A stretch of DNA of 23,619 nucleotides from an uncultured Alphaproteobacteria bacterium (GTDB lineage: Bacteria; Pseudomonadota; Alphaproteobacteria; Paracaedibacterales; CAIULA01), in the NCBI GenBank assembly GCA_903905285.1, contig CAIVFQ010000030.1:1-23619 (forward strand), in the 5' to 3' direction. Within the stretch, counting starts at the first letter, position 1; each line of letters opens with the position of its first letter. The notes beneath the pieces were generated by a model. It ran no database searches. It worked only from the letters and a program-made list of their open reading frames with translations, and was not told the origin of the DNA. Shown here in pieces: positions 14,887 to 23,490 of this stretch. The position numbers and the translations under genes are program-made.

Positions 14887-15821
14887 GCTGATTGTCCCTT
14901 CGATTTTGATGGACGATAAGCCAACCAAACAATCAACCCCGGCAAGGCAGCCAGCAGCTGGACAAGGCCATACACAACCGATAAAGAGAATGCCTGTTCT
15001 TTGCTAATGCCAAACAAACTAAGGGTTACGACCATTGTTCCTTCGCGCAGGCCCCAGCCGGCAAATGAAATAGGGACCACGGCTATTAAAAAAATAAAGG
15101 GAAGGGAAACAACAATTTGACCCCAGGTTAGGGGAAGATTCATGTCTAGGGCGATGCAGTACAAAGGCAAAGAACACCCTAATGTGGTGACCAACGAACA
15201 GATCAAGATCGTCAAGGTGTGCTGACGGTTTGTTGATGTTAGGTGAAACCGTTTGGAAAAAGTTTCCAACAAATTTAAAAAGGCGTTTTTTGGTAAGGGC
15301 AGGCGGTGGAAGAAAGCCAAAGCGATAAAGCCCATCGCCGCTAAAGGCAAACAGACGCCAATCGATTGCCCTAAAAAGGTTTGATTGAGGGTGTGAAATT
15401 GGCTGGGAATCGCCAAAACACCCAAACAAACGAACCCCATTAAACCATAAAGGCGATCAATGAGTGTGCTGTTAATGGCCCATTCTGTTGTTAGACCATG
15501 TTGTTTGGCCATAAATCCACGGTAAACATCGCCACCCACGGAACTGGGTAAGCATTGATTCAAAAATGCACCAATAGTGGTTTGGCGCCATAGGTCTAAA
15601 AAAGGCAGTTTTTTAGACTGACAGCTGATGATTTCTTGCCACCGCTTGGCACCGGCAGCAATACTTATCCACAGACAAACCATACCAAACAAAACTGTCG
15701 GGTAGGACAATTGCTGTAAAGTTTGCTTGACCAGCTGAAAGTCTAGTTTTTTACCTAAAAAATAAACGATCAAGCCTGTAAAGAAAACTTTCAAAAAGAA
15801 TAAACGCGAAGCTGTGTTCAT
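14883..15821 (-). CDS. Lysylphosphatidylglycerol synthase transmembrane-domain / flippase-like protein
   Basis: This 312-residue inner-membrane protein has several hydrophobic segments (for example LFFLKVFFTGLIVYFLG near the start, and the last at AALPGLIVWLAY). It carries the family signatures CLPSSVGGDVYRGF and PISFAGWGLREG. It corresponds to the membrane part of MprF-like proteins (LPG_synthase_TM, formerly UPF0104) without the aminoacyl-transferase domain. Stand-alone members are often flippase-like or of unknown substrate, so lipid transfer or flipping is inferred. The stop overlaps the mutL start by ATGA (14883-14886), so the two genes are co-translated, although no functional tie is known. 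It is divergent from alaS, with 150 bp between the starts. Confidence 0.85.
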   Translation of the reverse strand: MNTASRLFFLKVFFTGLIVYFLGKKLDFQLVKQTLQQLSYPTVLFGMVCLWISIAAGAKRWQEIISCQSKKLPFLDLWRQTTIGAFLNQCLPSSVGGDVYRGFMAKQHGLTTEWAINSTLIDRLYGLMGFVCLGVLAIPSQFHTLNQTFLGQSIGVCLPLAAMGFIALAFFHRLPLPKNAFLNLLETFSKRFHLTSTNRQHTLTILICSLVTTLGCSLPLYCIALDMNLPLTWGQIVVSLPFIFLIAVVPISFAGWGLREGTMVVTLSLFGISKEQAFSLSVVYGLVQLLAALPGLIVWLAYRPSKSKGQSA

Positions 15822-15971
15822 GGGGTGGGAATTTATTGCTGAATTACAAATTTTGTAGCAGGTTTTAGAAAGTGTGTCATTGAGAACCTGTCTTCAAGAA
15901 ATTAATAGCTAGAAATTCAGCGTTCAGGTGGCTAATCTTTAGGTATATACGTTTCTTATGTACTTTAATTT

Positions 15972-18551
15972 ATGCAAAGTTTATCTGACATCCGCCGCAC
16001 GTTTGCTGACTTTTTCAAAAACAACGATCATGAATGGGTGCGTTCCAGTCCGTTGGTTCCTCAGAATGACCCCACGTTGTTATTCACAAACGCGGGCATG
16101 GTTCAATTCAAAGATGTTTTTACCGGCAAAGAAAAGCGTCCCTATCAACGGGCTGTGACGGCACAAAAATGTTTGCGCGCTGGCGGTAAGCATAATGATT
16201 TGGACAATGTTGGATATACCGCCCGTCATCATACGTTTTTTGAAATGTTGGGCAACTTCTCGTTCGGTGATTATTTTAAAGAACAAGCGATTGAGCATGC
16301 CTGGACATTGGTGACGAAGCATTTTTGCCTAGACCCCAGCCGATTGTTGGTAACGGTTTATGCCGAGGATGAAGAGGCTGCCAAGCTTTGGCGCAAGATT
16401 GCAGGCTTAAGCGATGATCGCATTTTGCGTATTTCCACATCAGATAATTTTTGGTCAATGGGGGATACGGGGCCGTGTGGGCCGTGCTCTGAGATTTTTT
16501 ATGACCATGGTGAGGGAATTCCAGGGGGGGTGCCAGGGTCAGCGGATCAAGATGGTGATCGCTTTATTGAGATATGGAATTTGGTGTTCATGCAATTTGA
16601 ACAGCATGCCGATGGAAAGCGGACAGATTTGCCCAACCCGTCCATCGATACTGGCATGGGGCTGGAACGGATGGCAGCGGTTATTCAAGGCGTTCACAAC
16701 AATTATGACGTTGATTTGTTTAAAACCCTTATTGCCACCGCGCAAGACTTGGTGGGGGATAACAACCCGAAAAACCGTCAATCTTATAATGTGATTGCGG
16801 ATCATATTCGTGCATCTAGCTTTTTAATGGCGGATGGTGTTTTGCCATCGAACGAAGGGCGTGGCTATGTGTTGCGCCGCATCATGCGTCGCGGTATGCG
16901 GCATGCCCATAAACTGGGCAGTCAAGACCCGCTAATGTATCGGTTGGTGCCAACCTTGGTATCGTTAATGGGGGAAGCCTATCCGGAACTGGTTCGTGCC
17001 CAACCCTTGATTCAACAAATTTTACAACAAGAAGAAGAAAAATTCCGCCAAACGTTAGAGCGTGGTTTGAAGCTTCTCCAAGAATCAACCTCTGCCCTTC
17101 TTCCGGCGCAACCGTTGCCGGCTGACGTTGCCTTTAAGTTATATGACACGTTTGGATTCCCCCTGGATTTAACCCAAGATGTTTTAAGGGCTGAGGGTCG
17201 TACGGTTGATGAAAAAGGTTTTCAGACCTGCATGGCTGAACAAAAGCAAAAGGCGCGGGCGGCCTGGGTTGGGTCGGGCGATAAGGTTAATGAGCAATTG
17301 TGGTTTGATTTTTACCAGGAATTGGGCGCAACTGAATTTTTAGGCTACACAGCGACCGAGGCTGAGGCAACAGTATGTGCCTTGGTTGTGAACGAACATA
17401 GTGTTGAGGAAGCCAAGCAAGGCCAAGATGTGTTGATCTTAACCAATCAAACTCCCTTTTACGGCGAATCGGGCGGGCAAATGGGGGATCACGGTGTTTT
17501 GACCACGGAGGAAGGCACTGTTGTTGTCATAACAGATACAATGAAAAAAGTCGGCAGCCTGCACGTGCACGTGGCGCATATACAAAAGGGTCAGCTGAAA
17601 ACGGGGCAAGCCGTTAAATTGAGCGTTGATCGTGATCGCCGTTGTCAGTTAGCAGCGAACCATTCAGCAACCCATTTATTGCATGCTGTTTTACGTCAGA
17701 CTTTAGGCAAACATGTGGCGCAAAAAGGATCGTTGGTGGCGCCTGACCGGTTGCGGTTTGACTTTACGCATCCCCGCCCTGTTACGGTGGACGAAATGAA
17801 ACAGGTTGAAAAAGCCGTTAACCAAAGGATCTTGGACAACCAACCCACATTTACGCGCCTTATGACGCCGGATCAAGCTGTGGAACAGGAAGGCGCCTTG
17901 GCCCTGTTTGGGGAACGGTATGGCGATGAAGTTCGGGTGGTTAGTATGGCTGATTCCGTTGAATTGTGCGGGGGGACCCATGTGGAGCGGTTGGGGAATA
18001 TTGGCTTGTTCAAAATTACGGGGGAGAGCAGCGTATCGGCGGGTATTCGTCGTATTGAGGCCATCACAGGGACTGCCATTCTTGCCCTTTTAAATGACAC
18101 TCAGCAAACATTAAGCGGGGAACGCGAACAGAGTCGCAAACAAGTTGTTGAGTTGCAAAAGCAATTAACAGACATCAAGCGCCAATCCCTTTTGGAAGGT
18201 GAATCTGATAAAGCTGAGCTGGTTGAGATAAAAGGGTATCGGGCAATGGTGCACCATTTAAAGGGTGTTCCGGCCCATGACCTGAAGGCGTTGGTTGATC
18301 GTTATAAGCAAACCCTTGGGTCGGGCCTTGTCATTGTGACCAGTGTTGTGGACGATAAAGTAGCCTTGGTTATTGGTGTTACCCCTGATTTAACCGATCG
18401 CGTGGATGCTGTTAAGTTGGTAAAAGCAGGGGCTGAGATTTTGGGTGGCCAGGGTGGCGGCGGTAGGGCTGACCTTGCGCAAGCCGGTGGCTCAAAGCCA
18501 GAAAACATTAGTCAGCTGGTGGAGACGTTCATTCGGTTTCTAGCTGGTTGA
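15972..18551 (+). CDS. alaS: Alanyl-tRNA synthetase
   Basis: This 859-residue enzyme charges tRNA-Ala with alanine, and the length is normal for the family. The class II catalytic core is near the N-terminus (SDIRRTFADFF, LFTNAGMVQFKDVF, FFEMLGNFSFGDYF, WSMGDTGPCGPCSEI). The editing domain has NHSATHLLHA (HxxxH zinc ligands) and ELCGGTHVERLG, which supply the remaining ligands and clear mischarged Ser and Gly. The C-terminal C-Ala domain has the glycine-rich GGQGGGGRADLAQAGG. No residue is missing. No strong Shine-Dalgarno precedes the ATG, but its position fits the family start. Its last 23 bp overlap the end of a small minus-strand gene. Confidence 0.97.
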   Translation: MQSLSDIRRTFADFFKNNDHEWVRSSPLVPQNDPTLLFTNAGMVQFKDVFTGKEKRPYQRAVTAQKCLRAGGKHNDLDNVGYTARHHTFFEMLGNFSFGDYFKEQAIEHAWTLVTKHFCLDPSRLLVTVYAEDEEAAKLWRKIAGLSDDRILRISTSDNFWSMGDTGPCGPCSEIFYDHGEGIPGGVPGSADQDGDRFIEIWNLVFMQFEQHADGKRTDLPNPSIDTGMGLERMAAVIQGVHNNYDVDLFKTLIATAQDLVGDNNPKNRQSYNVIADHIRASSFLMADGVLPSNEGRGYVLRRIMRRGMRHAHKLGSQDPLMYRLVPTLVSLMGEAYPELVRAQPLIQQILQQEEEKFRQTLERGLKLLQESTSALLPAQPLPADVAFKLYDTFGFPLDLTQDVLRAEGRTVDEKGFQTCMAEQKQKARAAWVGSGDKVNEQLWFDFYQELGATEFLGYTATEAEATVCALVVNEHSVEEAKQGQDVLILTNQTPFYGESGGQMGDHGVLTTEEGTVVVITDTMKKVGSLHVHVAHIQKGQLKTGQAVKLSVDRDRRCQLAANHSATHLLHAVLRQTLGKHVAQKGSLVAPDRLRFDFTHPRPVTVDEMKQVEKAVNQRILDNQPTFTRLMTPDQAVEQEGALALFGERYGDEVRVVSMADSVELCGGTHVERLGNIGLFKITGESSVSAGIRRIEAITGTAILALLNDTQQTLSGEREQSRKQVVELQKQLTDIKRQSLLEGESDKAELVEIKGYRAMVHHLKGVPAHDLKALVDRYKQTLGSGLVIVTSVVDDKVALVIGVTPDLTDRVDAVKLVKAGAEILGGQGGGGRADLAQAGGSKPENISQLVETFIRFLAG

Positions 18552-18750
18552 TCAGTTTTTGAAGATGGTCGTCGGATACCGTTGAAATATTTGGGATGTC
18601 CGATTGTTGAAAAAGCCCTAAAGAACGGGCCTGAAGCTCTTTGATTTTCAGTGCCAGGTTTAGATTTTTTTCAGATAAAGCCAGCGTGTATAACATTTCG
18701 AGTTGTTTTAATATTTTGGCGGTTGTTAAGGGTGATGTTCTTTTAGACAT
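18529..18750 (-). CDS. Small helical protein of unknown function
   Basis: This 73-residue protein is predicted to be almost entirely helical, with the core QLEMLYTLALSEKNLNLALKIKELQARSLGLF. That segment loosely resembles the helical tail of phage terminase small subunits (the ELLGKHLGLF pattern), but nothing else here supports packaging. It could be a relic or a small regulator. Its 3' end overlaps the end of alaS by 23 bp on the opposite strand, and no clear Shine-Dalgarno precedes the ATG. It could be a spurious frame, although its composition is protein-like. Confidence 0.5.
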   Translation of the reverse strand: MSKRTSPLTTAKILKQLEMLYTLALSEKNLNLALKIKELQARSLGLFQQSDIPNISTVSDDHLQKLINQLETE

Positions 18751-19142
18751 TGTTTTGGGCTATTTGTGAGAGGGTTTCTGTTTTTTAGTTTAAGAGAAAC
18801 TACGGGATTCTCAAGGAATGGTAAGGGTCCCATGTTTGGGTTGGGCTTTATAACCTTCGTCTTTCGAAATCTGTTTTCCGAAAATCTCGGCACTTCGCGT
18901 CCTCATGTAGCATGTGTACACTCCGGACACTCAGGTCTTATTTTCGAATCCATATTCCAAAATCCATTAGGTATTGTATGTCTTTCTCGAATAATTATGT
19001 GCGGTTTTTGCCACAGTCCCTTAAAAATTGAGTTTAGAAGATGGTCAAATAAATTGTTAATTTCGTGCAAATCTATAAAAGTTAACTCATAACGATAACG
19101 GAAATTTTAATTTTATCCGTTTACTATATTTAAGGAGTTAAC
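18751..19142. other. Intergenic region upstream of the outer-membrane protein
   Basis: I find no convincing gene in these 392 bases. A plus-strand frame (18766-19092) has no ribosome site and an unnatural composition. The stretch holds the promoter of the outer-membrane protein gene. It also holds an imperfect palindrome around 18880-18946: CGAAAAT/ATTTTCG outer arms, GTCC/GGAC and TGTA/TACA inner arms. Near the gene is a short inverted repeat (19097-19121). Confidence 0.45.
19097..19121 (+). promoter_or_regulatory. Inverted repeat in the leader of the outer-membrane protein gene
   Basis: The arms AACGGA (19097-19102) and TCCGTT (19116-19121) flank 13 AT-rich bases, ending about 12 bp before the strong ribosome site AAGGAG. 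It could be an operator or an mRNA hairpin that stabilises the transcript. The function is inferred from position only. Confidence 0.4.
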
Positions 19143-19931
19143 ATGAAAAATTTATCAGTTGCTTTATTGGCAGTTGCTGCTCTTGGCACGTCAGTTGCGA
19201 ATGCAAGTAATGGCTTCTACCTTGGCGCCAGCGCCGGTGTTGCACAAACTAATGCGAAATATGACTATCAAAACCAGGGTGGGAAGAACGTGGGCGTAAA
19301 TCCTGCTTCTGAATACGCTCAGTCTTTTAGATCTGATGGTGGCAAAGCTGCTGGCTTATTCGGTTTGTTTGCTGGTTACGGTGCTGTTGTTGGTGGCAGT
19401 GCGTATGTTGGTGGTGAAATTTATGGTGGACTTGATACAACATCATTCTCACCTTATGATGACAGTTCTTCTGGGAAGCGCGTCGGTTATTGGAAAGCTA
19501 AATTAGAGCACAAATACTACTACGGTTTGGCTGCTCGCTTAGGTTATATGATCACGCCAAATACATTAGCTTACATTCGTTTGGCTGTTGAGGCTGGAAA
19601 ATGGAAAGCCTCTGTTGCACCGAATGGTGGTTACTATGATGTCGCTGCAGCGGTACCAGGTGCTGACCAGGCTAAAATTGCTGAAGAGAGAAAGACTCAA
19701 ACTAAAAACAAAACAGGCATCCAGTTCGCTCCTGGTGTTGGTGTTGAAGTTTTCGTCAGCAAGAACATGTTTATCCGTGCTGAGTACTCATACCTGTTTG
19801 GGCCAAAATTAAGTCTTACCCATGGTACCGCTACCTTGGCTGATGGCACAGGTATCAACGGCACCAGTGTTAACCACAACTTCAAAACCAGCCAACATGC
19901 TATGAAAATTGGTGTAGGTTACAAATTCTAA
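19143..19931 (+). CDS. Outer-membrane beta-barrel protein (OmpA/opacity-like)
   Basis: This 262-residue protein has a clear signal peptide (MKNLSVALLAVAALGTSVANA, cut after ANA). The mature chain has alternating polar/hydrophobic strands rich in Gly, Tyr and Ser (GFYLGASAGVAQ, GLFGLFAGYGAVVGG, YYYGLAARLGYMI, FIRAEYSYLFG). It ends in a terminal phenylalanine (KIGVGYKF), the signal for insertion by the BAM machinery. Size and pattern suggest an eight-stranded barrel. It is probably an abundant surface protein: AAGGAG lies just before the ATG and a strong terminator follows. The segment NGGYYDVAAAVPGADQAKIAEERKTQTKNK is a likely surface loop. The specific ligand or role is unknown. Confidence 0.88.
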   Translation: MKNLSVALLAVAALGTSVANASNGFYLGASAGVAQTNAKYDYQNQGGKNVGVNPASEYAQSFRSDGGKAAGLFGLFAGYGAVVGGSAYVGGEIYGGLDTTSFSPYDDSSSGKRVGYWKAKLEHKYYYGLAARLGYMITPNTLAYIRLAVEAGKWKASVAPNGGYYDVAAAVPGADQAKIAEERKTQTKNKTGIQFAPGVGVEVFVSKNMFIRAEYSYLFGPKLSLTHGTATLADGTGINGTSVNHNFKTSQHAMKIGVGYKF

Positions 19932-19971
19932 ATCTTTAGGGTTTATAACCTATAGGATTCAGTCTTTACCG

Positions 19972-20002
19972 AAACCCGCGCTATCCAGCGCGGGTTTTTT
20001 TT
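19972..20002 (+). terminator. Rho-independent terminator of the outer-membrane protein gene
   Basis: A perfect 9-bp stem, ACCCGCGCT and its complement AGCGCGGGT, surrounds the loop ATCC and is followed by a run of eight T including the last stem base. It lies about 40 bp after the stop and separates this gene from glmS. Confidence 0.95.
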
Positions 20003-20078
20003 GTTATATTTTGTCACACCTTCTGTGGGCAAACTCTTCTATACTTCACCTAACGTTTCTTTCATTTGATCAAAGCTC

Positions 20079-21923
20079 ATGTGTGGCATTTTAGGTATTC
20101 TCAGTTCTCAATCGGTTTCTGAAAATTTATTACCCGAAAAATTATTAGAGGGGTTATCGCGTCTGGAGTATCGCGGGTATGATTCTGCGGGGATTGCGAC
20201 TGTTCATGACTCGAAAATTGATCGCCGGCGCGCTGCGGGCAAGTTAAAAAATCTTAAGGCCTTGGTGAACGATAACCCTTTAAAGGGGACTATTGGTATT
20301 GGGCATACGCGTTGGGCAACCCATGGTGCTGCTAACATCACCAACGCCCATCCCCACAGCAGCCCAGACGTGGCTGTGGTTCATAATGGTATTATTGAGA
20401 ATTTTTCTGTTCTTAAGCAATCGCTTCAAGCAAAGGGCGTAACCTTTGAAAGTGAGACAGACACTGAGGTTGTCGTTCATCTGATTGCTGATTTTCTGAA
20501 AAACAAATTATCACCCCTTCAGGCCGTTCAGCAGACACTTCAGCAATTACAGGGTGCCTTTGCCCTGGTCATTTTGTTTCGTGATTATCCAAGCCTGATG
20601 ATTGCAACACGACGGGGGAGTCCGCTGGTTGTGGGGTGCCATCAAGATGAATTGTTTGTGGCCTCTGATGCCTTGGCTTTGGTTGGTTGGGTGCGGCAGC
20701 TTTGTTATTTGGATGAAGGGGATGTGGCTGTTTTGGAAAAAACAGAAACGGGTCTTTCAACACACCTTTATAACAGTGACGCCCAGCCTGTTGAGAGAAT
20801 TTGGCGCCCCAGCCAGTTATCAGCAGCGGCTGTTACCAAGGCTGATTACAGCCATTTCATGTTGAAGGAGATTTTTGAACAGCCAGCTGTTCTTAGCGAT
20901 AGCATTCAATCACTTATTGGGGTAGAAGGCACAGCCATCGATTTGCCTGATCTTAAGCTTGATCCTGGATCAATTAGCCAGGTATTTATTATTGCCTGCG
21001 GAACGTCTTATTATGCTGGGTTAGTGGCGAAATATTGGTTTGAAAAATATTTTCAAGTGCCTACACAGGTGGAGATTGCGTCTGAATTTCGGTATCGCCA
21101 ACCTTGCTTAGATAAAAAAGCCCTTTATCTGTTTTTATCACAATCGGGTGAAACAATTGATACGTTGGCAGCTTTAAGTTTGGTTAAACAAAATAATTGT
21201 AAAACACTGGCCATTGTTAATGTGCCGGAAAGTTCAATTGCCAGGCAAAGTGATCAGGTTTTTCATACCTTGGCGGGGCCTGAGATTGGCGTGGCCTCAA
21301 CCAAGGCTTTTACAGCACAATTGGTTAATCTATTAGGGTTGGGTCTTTATTTGAAGGGGGATCACAATCAAGACCTGTGTCAGGAACTGAGGCTGTTACC
21401 AAGACTTGTGAGTGAAGTTTTGAACGATCAATCGACATATCAACACGTTTCTTTAAAGTTGGCCCAGGCACAGCATGCCCTTTATTTGGGGCGTGGGTTA
21501 CAATACCCGATTGCTTTAGAGGGTGCCCTGAAGCTGAAAGAATTATCTTATATCCATGCGGAGGGGTATGCGGCGGGTGAGCTGAAACATGGCCCTATCG
21601 CCCTGATTGATGGTCAAATGCCTGTTGTTGTGTTGGCGCCTTATGATGAATGGTTTGAAAAAACCCTGTCGAATATGCAGGAAGTTCTGGCCCGTAATGC
21701 GCAAGTGATTATTTTGACTGATGAAATTGGTGCTGAGCATGTTCATCGACAGGTTACCAACAAATCAACACTAGAAATGATTGTTTTGCCAAGGGTGGCA
21801 AGCTTAACAAGTCCGTTTGTTTACACTGTTGCTGTTCAATTGCTGGCTTACTATGCGGCTTTGCATAAGGGGACGGATATTGATCAGCCCCGGAATTTGG
21901 CGAAGTCAGTGACTGTTGAGTAG
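20079..21923 (+). CDS. glmS: Glutamine-fructose-6-phosphate aminotransferase (isomerising)
   Basis: This enzyme makes glucosamine-6-phosphate from fructose-6-phosphate and glutamine, the first step to UDP-GlcNAc for peptidoglycan and lipid A. The protein has 614 residues, the usual length. The N-terminal glutaminase begins MCGILGIL, with the catalytic Cys exposed after Met removal. HTRWATHG and VVHNGIIENF follow. The two SIS domains have IIACGTSYYAG and FLSQSGETIDT, then AEGYAAGELKHGPIALI and the invariant C-terminus DQPRNLAKSVTVE. No riboswitch-like or ribozyme-like leader is evident in the ~75 bases after the upstream terminator. Its TAG stop lies one base from the stop of the convergent MFS gene. 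Confidence 0.97.
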   Translation: MCGILGILSSQSVSENLLPEKLLEGLSRLEYRGYDSAGIATVHDSKIDRRRAAGKLKNLKALVNDNPLKGTIGIGHTRWATHGAANITNAHPHSSPDVAVVHNGIIENFSVLKQSLQAKGVTFESETDTEVVVHLIADFLKNKLSPLQAVQQTLQQLQGAFALVILFRDYPSLMIATRRGSPLVVGCHQDELFVASDALALVGWVRQLCYLDEGDVAVLEKTETGLSTHLYNSDAQPVERIWRPSQLSAAAVTKADYSHFMLKEIFEQPAVLSDSIQSLIGVEGTAIDLPDLKLDPGSISQVFIIACGTSYYAGLVAKYWFEKYFQVPTQVEIASEFRYRQPCLDKKALYLFLSQSGETIDTLAALSLVKQNNCKTLAIVNVPESSIARQSDQVFHTLAGPEIGVASTKAFTAQLVNLLGLGLYLKGDHNQDLCQELRLLPRLVSEVLNDQSTYQHVSLKLAQAQHALYLGRGLQYPIALEGALKLKELSYIHAEGYAAGELKHGPIALIDGQMPVVVLAPYDEWFEKTLSNMQEVLARNAQVIILTDEIGAEHVHRQVTNKSTLEMIVLPRVASLTSPFVYTVAVQLLAYYAALHKGTDIDQPRNLAKSVTVE

Positions 21924-21924
21924 G

Positions 21925-23337
21925 TTACACGTGATGATCTTTCATCCATTTTCTTAAATGTTGTTTTTGACTATAAGTCTGGGAAGGATCTTCTAAATCG
22001 CCAATATCTTCGAAGTCTATCGCTTTTTTCTTTTGAATGGCTATGTAAGTTGACAGCATTTTGTCTTGGGGGACAAACGCATACAATGAAACCAAAAAGA
22101 TGCTTGAAAACATCATCAGAAGACCCAAAACTCCCCACATTCCAAACAAACTATCTAACCAGTAGGTTAAATAACCCGTTGATAAGTACATAAACGCTTT
22201 AGCAAAAGCCCAGGCTTTAGAGTATCGGGAAAAACGGGACTGTATGCCAAAGGAACGGATAACAATCGGAGTAGCAGGATCAAAACTAGCGGTTGATAAT
22301 AACACCACAAGCTGAGCTAAGAAAATAGTTGCGTGAGTCGGACTAACCCACAATAAACCAAAACAACAAGGGATCAAAATGAACGAAGATACCGTTCGTA
22401 CTTTCAAAATATGAAAGGGATTATAACGATAAGCTAGACGAGCACACCCCCACAGAAAAAAAATCTCAATCAAAAGCAACAACGAGTTACTAAATAAAAT
22501 CAGATTTGCTTCCAGGCCGGCTTTGTTTTTTAAAAGGTCACTGCCATAGCTGTAAGCAAAATAGAAGGCAGTAGGACAGATCATGTTGAGACCCATCAGA
22601 GAAAAAAAGTTACGTCGCTCAAAGTAACGTTCCCATATTTTTGGCTTTGGTTTTAGCCCTTTAATATGGTCTAAAAATTCCTTCGTTTCTTTTAGCTTTC
22701 TGCGAGAGATAGACGACGAGAAAGCAATCGCGGCGCCAATATAAAAACAAGTTCTCCAGCCATCAACGGGGTCAATCGACAGGCATAAGCTTCCTAATAA
22801 GGTTGCCATAAGCCCCCCTAAGTCACAGGTAATGGGAACCATAGCAGAGGCTAGAAAAATCTTAGGGAAATGGGGGACAACTTCCGCCACAAAGATTTCT
22901 GCCCCCTTGGCTTCTCCGGCAGAGCTAAAGCCTTGTAAGATTCGGCATCCAATAATTAGTAATGTCGCGTAATATCCCCATTCAACAAATGGGGGAATAT
23001 TTGCAATCAATATGCACGATACAGCCATGATCAGGGTGGTGTAGGTTAAAACGACGACTCGGCCAAAATTATCCCCTATGTATCCCCAAAAGTAAGCAGC
23101 AAACGGGCGAATAACAAAAGATGATGAAAAAGCAAAAATGGCCAACATTTTTGCCACTACAGGGTCGGTTTTCGGCATAAAGTATGGGGTCACCACGAAG
23201 GCCAGGTGGCTAAACAACATTAAGTCAAAGTATTCAAGAAAGTTGCCGGTCAAAACAATGGCAACGGCCTTTTTTTCATCTTTTGATAAAGGTATCGACT
23301 CGAAAGTCGATTGGTGTGCATCATTCACAGATAACAT
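21925..23337 (-). CDS. MFS transporter, metabolite:H+ symporter (ProP-like)
   Basis: With the ATG at 23337 this is a ~470-residue inner-membrane carrier. A GTG 9 nt upstream is possible, but the ATG is better placed after AAGGG. It has about 12 hydrophobic segments. The first is AIVLTGNFLEYFDLMLFSHLAFV, with the MHS-family motif NFLEYFD. Then come the loop 2-3 motif GYIGDNFGR and CRILQGFSSAGEAKGAEIF, typical of ProP and related carriers. A basic C-terminal tail follows the last segment. ProP-like carriers are multiplied in intracellular alphaproteobacteria, where they take up host metabolites or osmolytes. The substrate cannot be read from the sequence. It converges on glmS. Confidence 0.9.
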   Translation of the reverse strand: MLSVNDAHQSTFESIPLSKDEKKAVAIVLTGNFLEYFDLMLFSHLAFVVTPYFMPKTDPVVAKMLAIFAFSSSFVIRPFAAYFWGYIGDNFGRVVVLTYTTLIMAVSCILIANIPPFVEWGYYATLLIIGCRILQGFSSAGEAKGAEIFVAEVVPHFPKIFLASAMVPITCDLGGLMATLLGSLCLSIDPVDGWRTCFYIGAAIAFSSSISRRKLKETKEFLDHIKGLKPKPKIWERYFERRNFFSLMGLNMICPTAFYFAYSYGSDLLKNKAGLEANLILFSNSLLLLIEIFFLWGCARLAYRYNPFHILKVRTVSSFILIPCCFGLLWVSPTHATIFLAQLVVLLSTASFDPATPIVIRSFGIQSRFSRYSKAWAFAKAFMYLSTGYLTYWLDSLFGMWGVLGLLMMFSSIFLVSLYAFVPQDKMLSTYIAIQKKKAIDFEDIGDLEDPSQTYSQKQHLRKWMKDHHV

Positions 23338-23490
23338 AAAACCCACCCTTTTCTTGCCATTTCATTTATACAGCGCCTGCCTACGGAGCTAATTGAAGGC
23401 CATTTTACATTGTGTAAGCTTGGAGAATGAAAGAGGGTTTTATGGAAAATTAACCTTGCAATCTAATGATTTTTTTTTTATAGTATTTTT

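Noticed and set aside
13119..14928. Two separate MutL-related genes
   Set aside because: The two frames are the ATPase and endonuclease halves of one MutL, joined by removing a single base; neither half is a known stand-alone protein.
18529..18750. Phage terminase small subunit
   Set aside because: Only a loose helical pattern matches and no other packaging or phage gene is nearby, so it is left as unknown.
18766..19092. 108-residue plus-strand open frame upstream of the outer-membrane protein gene
   Set aside because: It has no ribosome site, an unnatural composition and no recognisable family, and it overlaps palindromic intergenic sequence.
20003..20078. A glmS ribozyme or riboswitch leader
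   Set aside because: The leader after the terminator is only about 75 bases, with no recognisable ribozyme core; such ribozymes are a Firmicutes feature.
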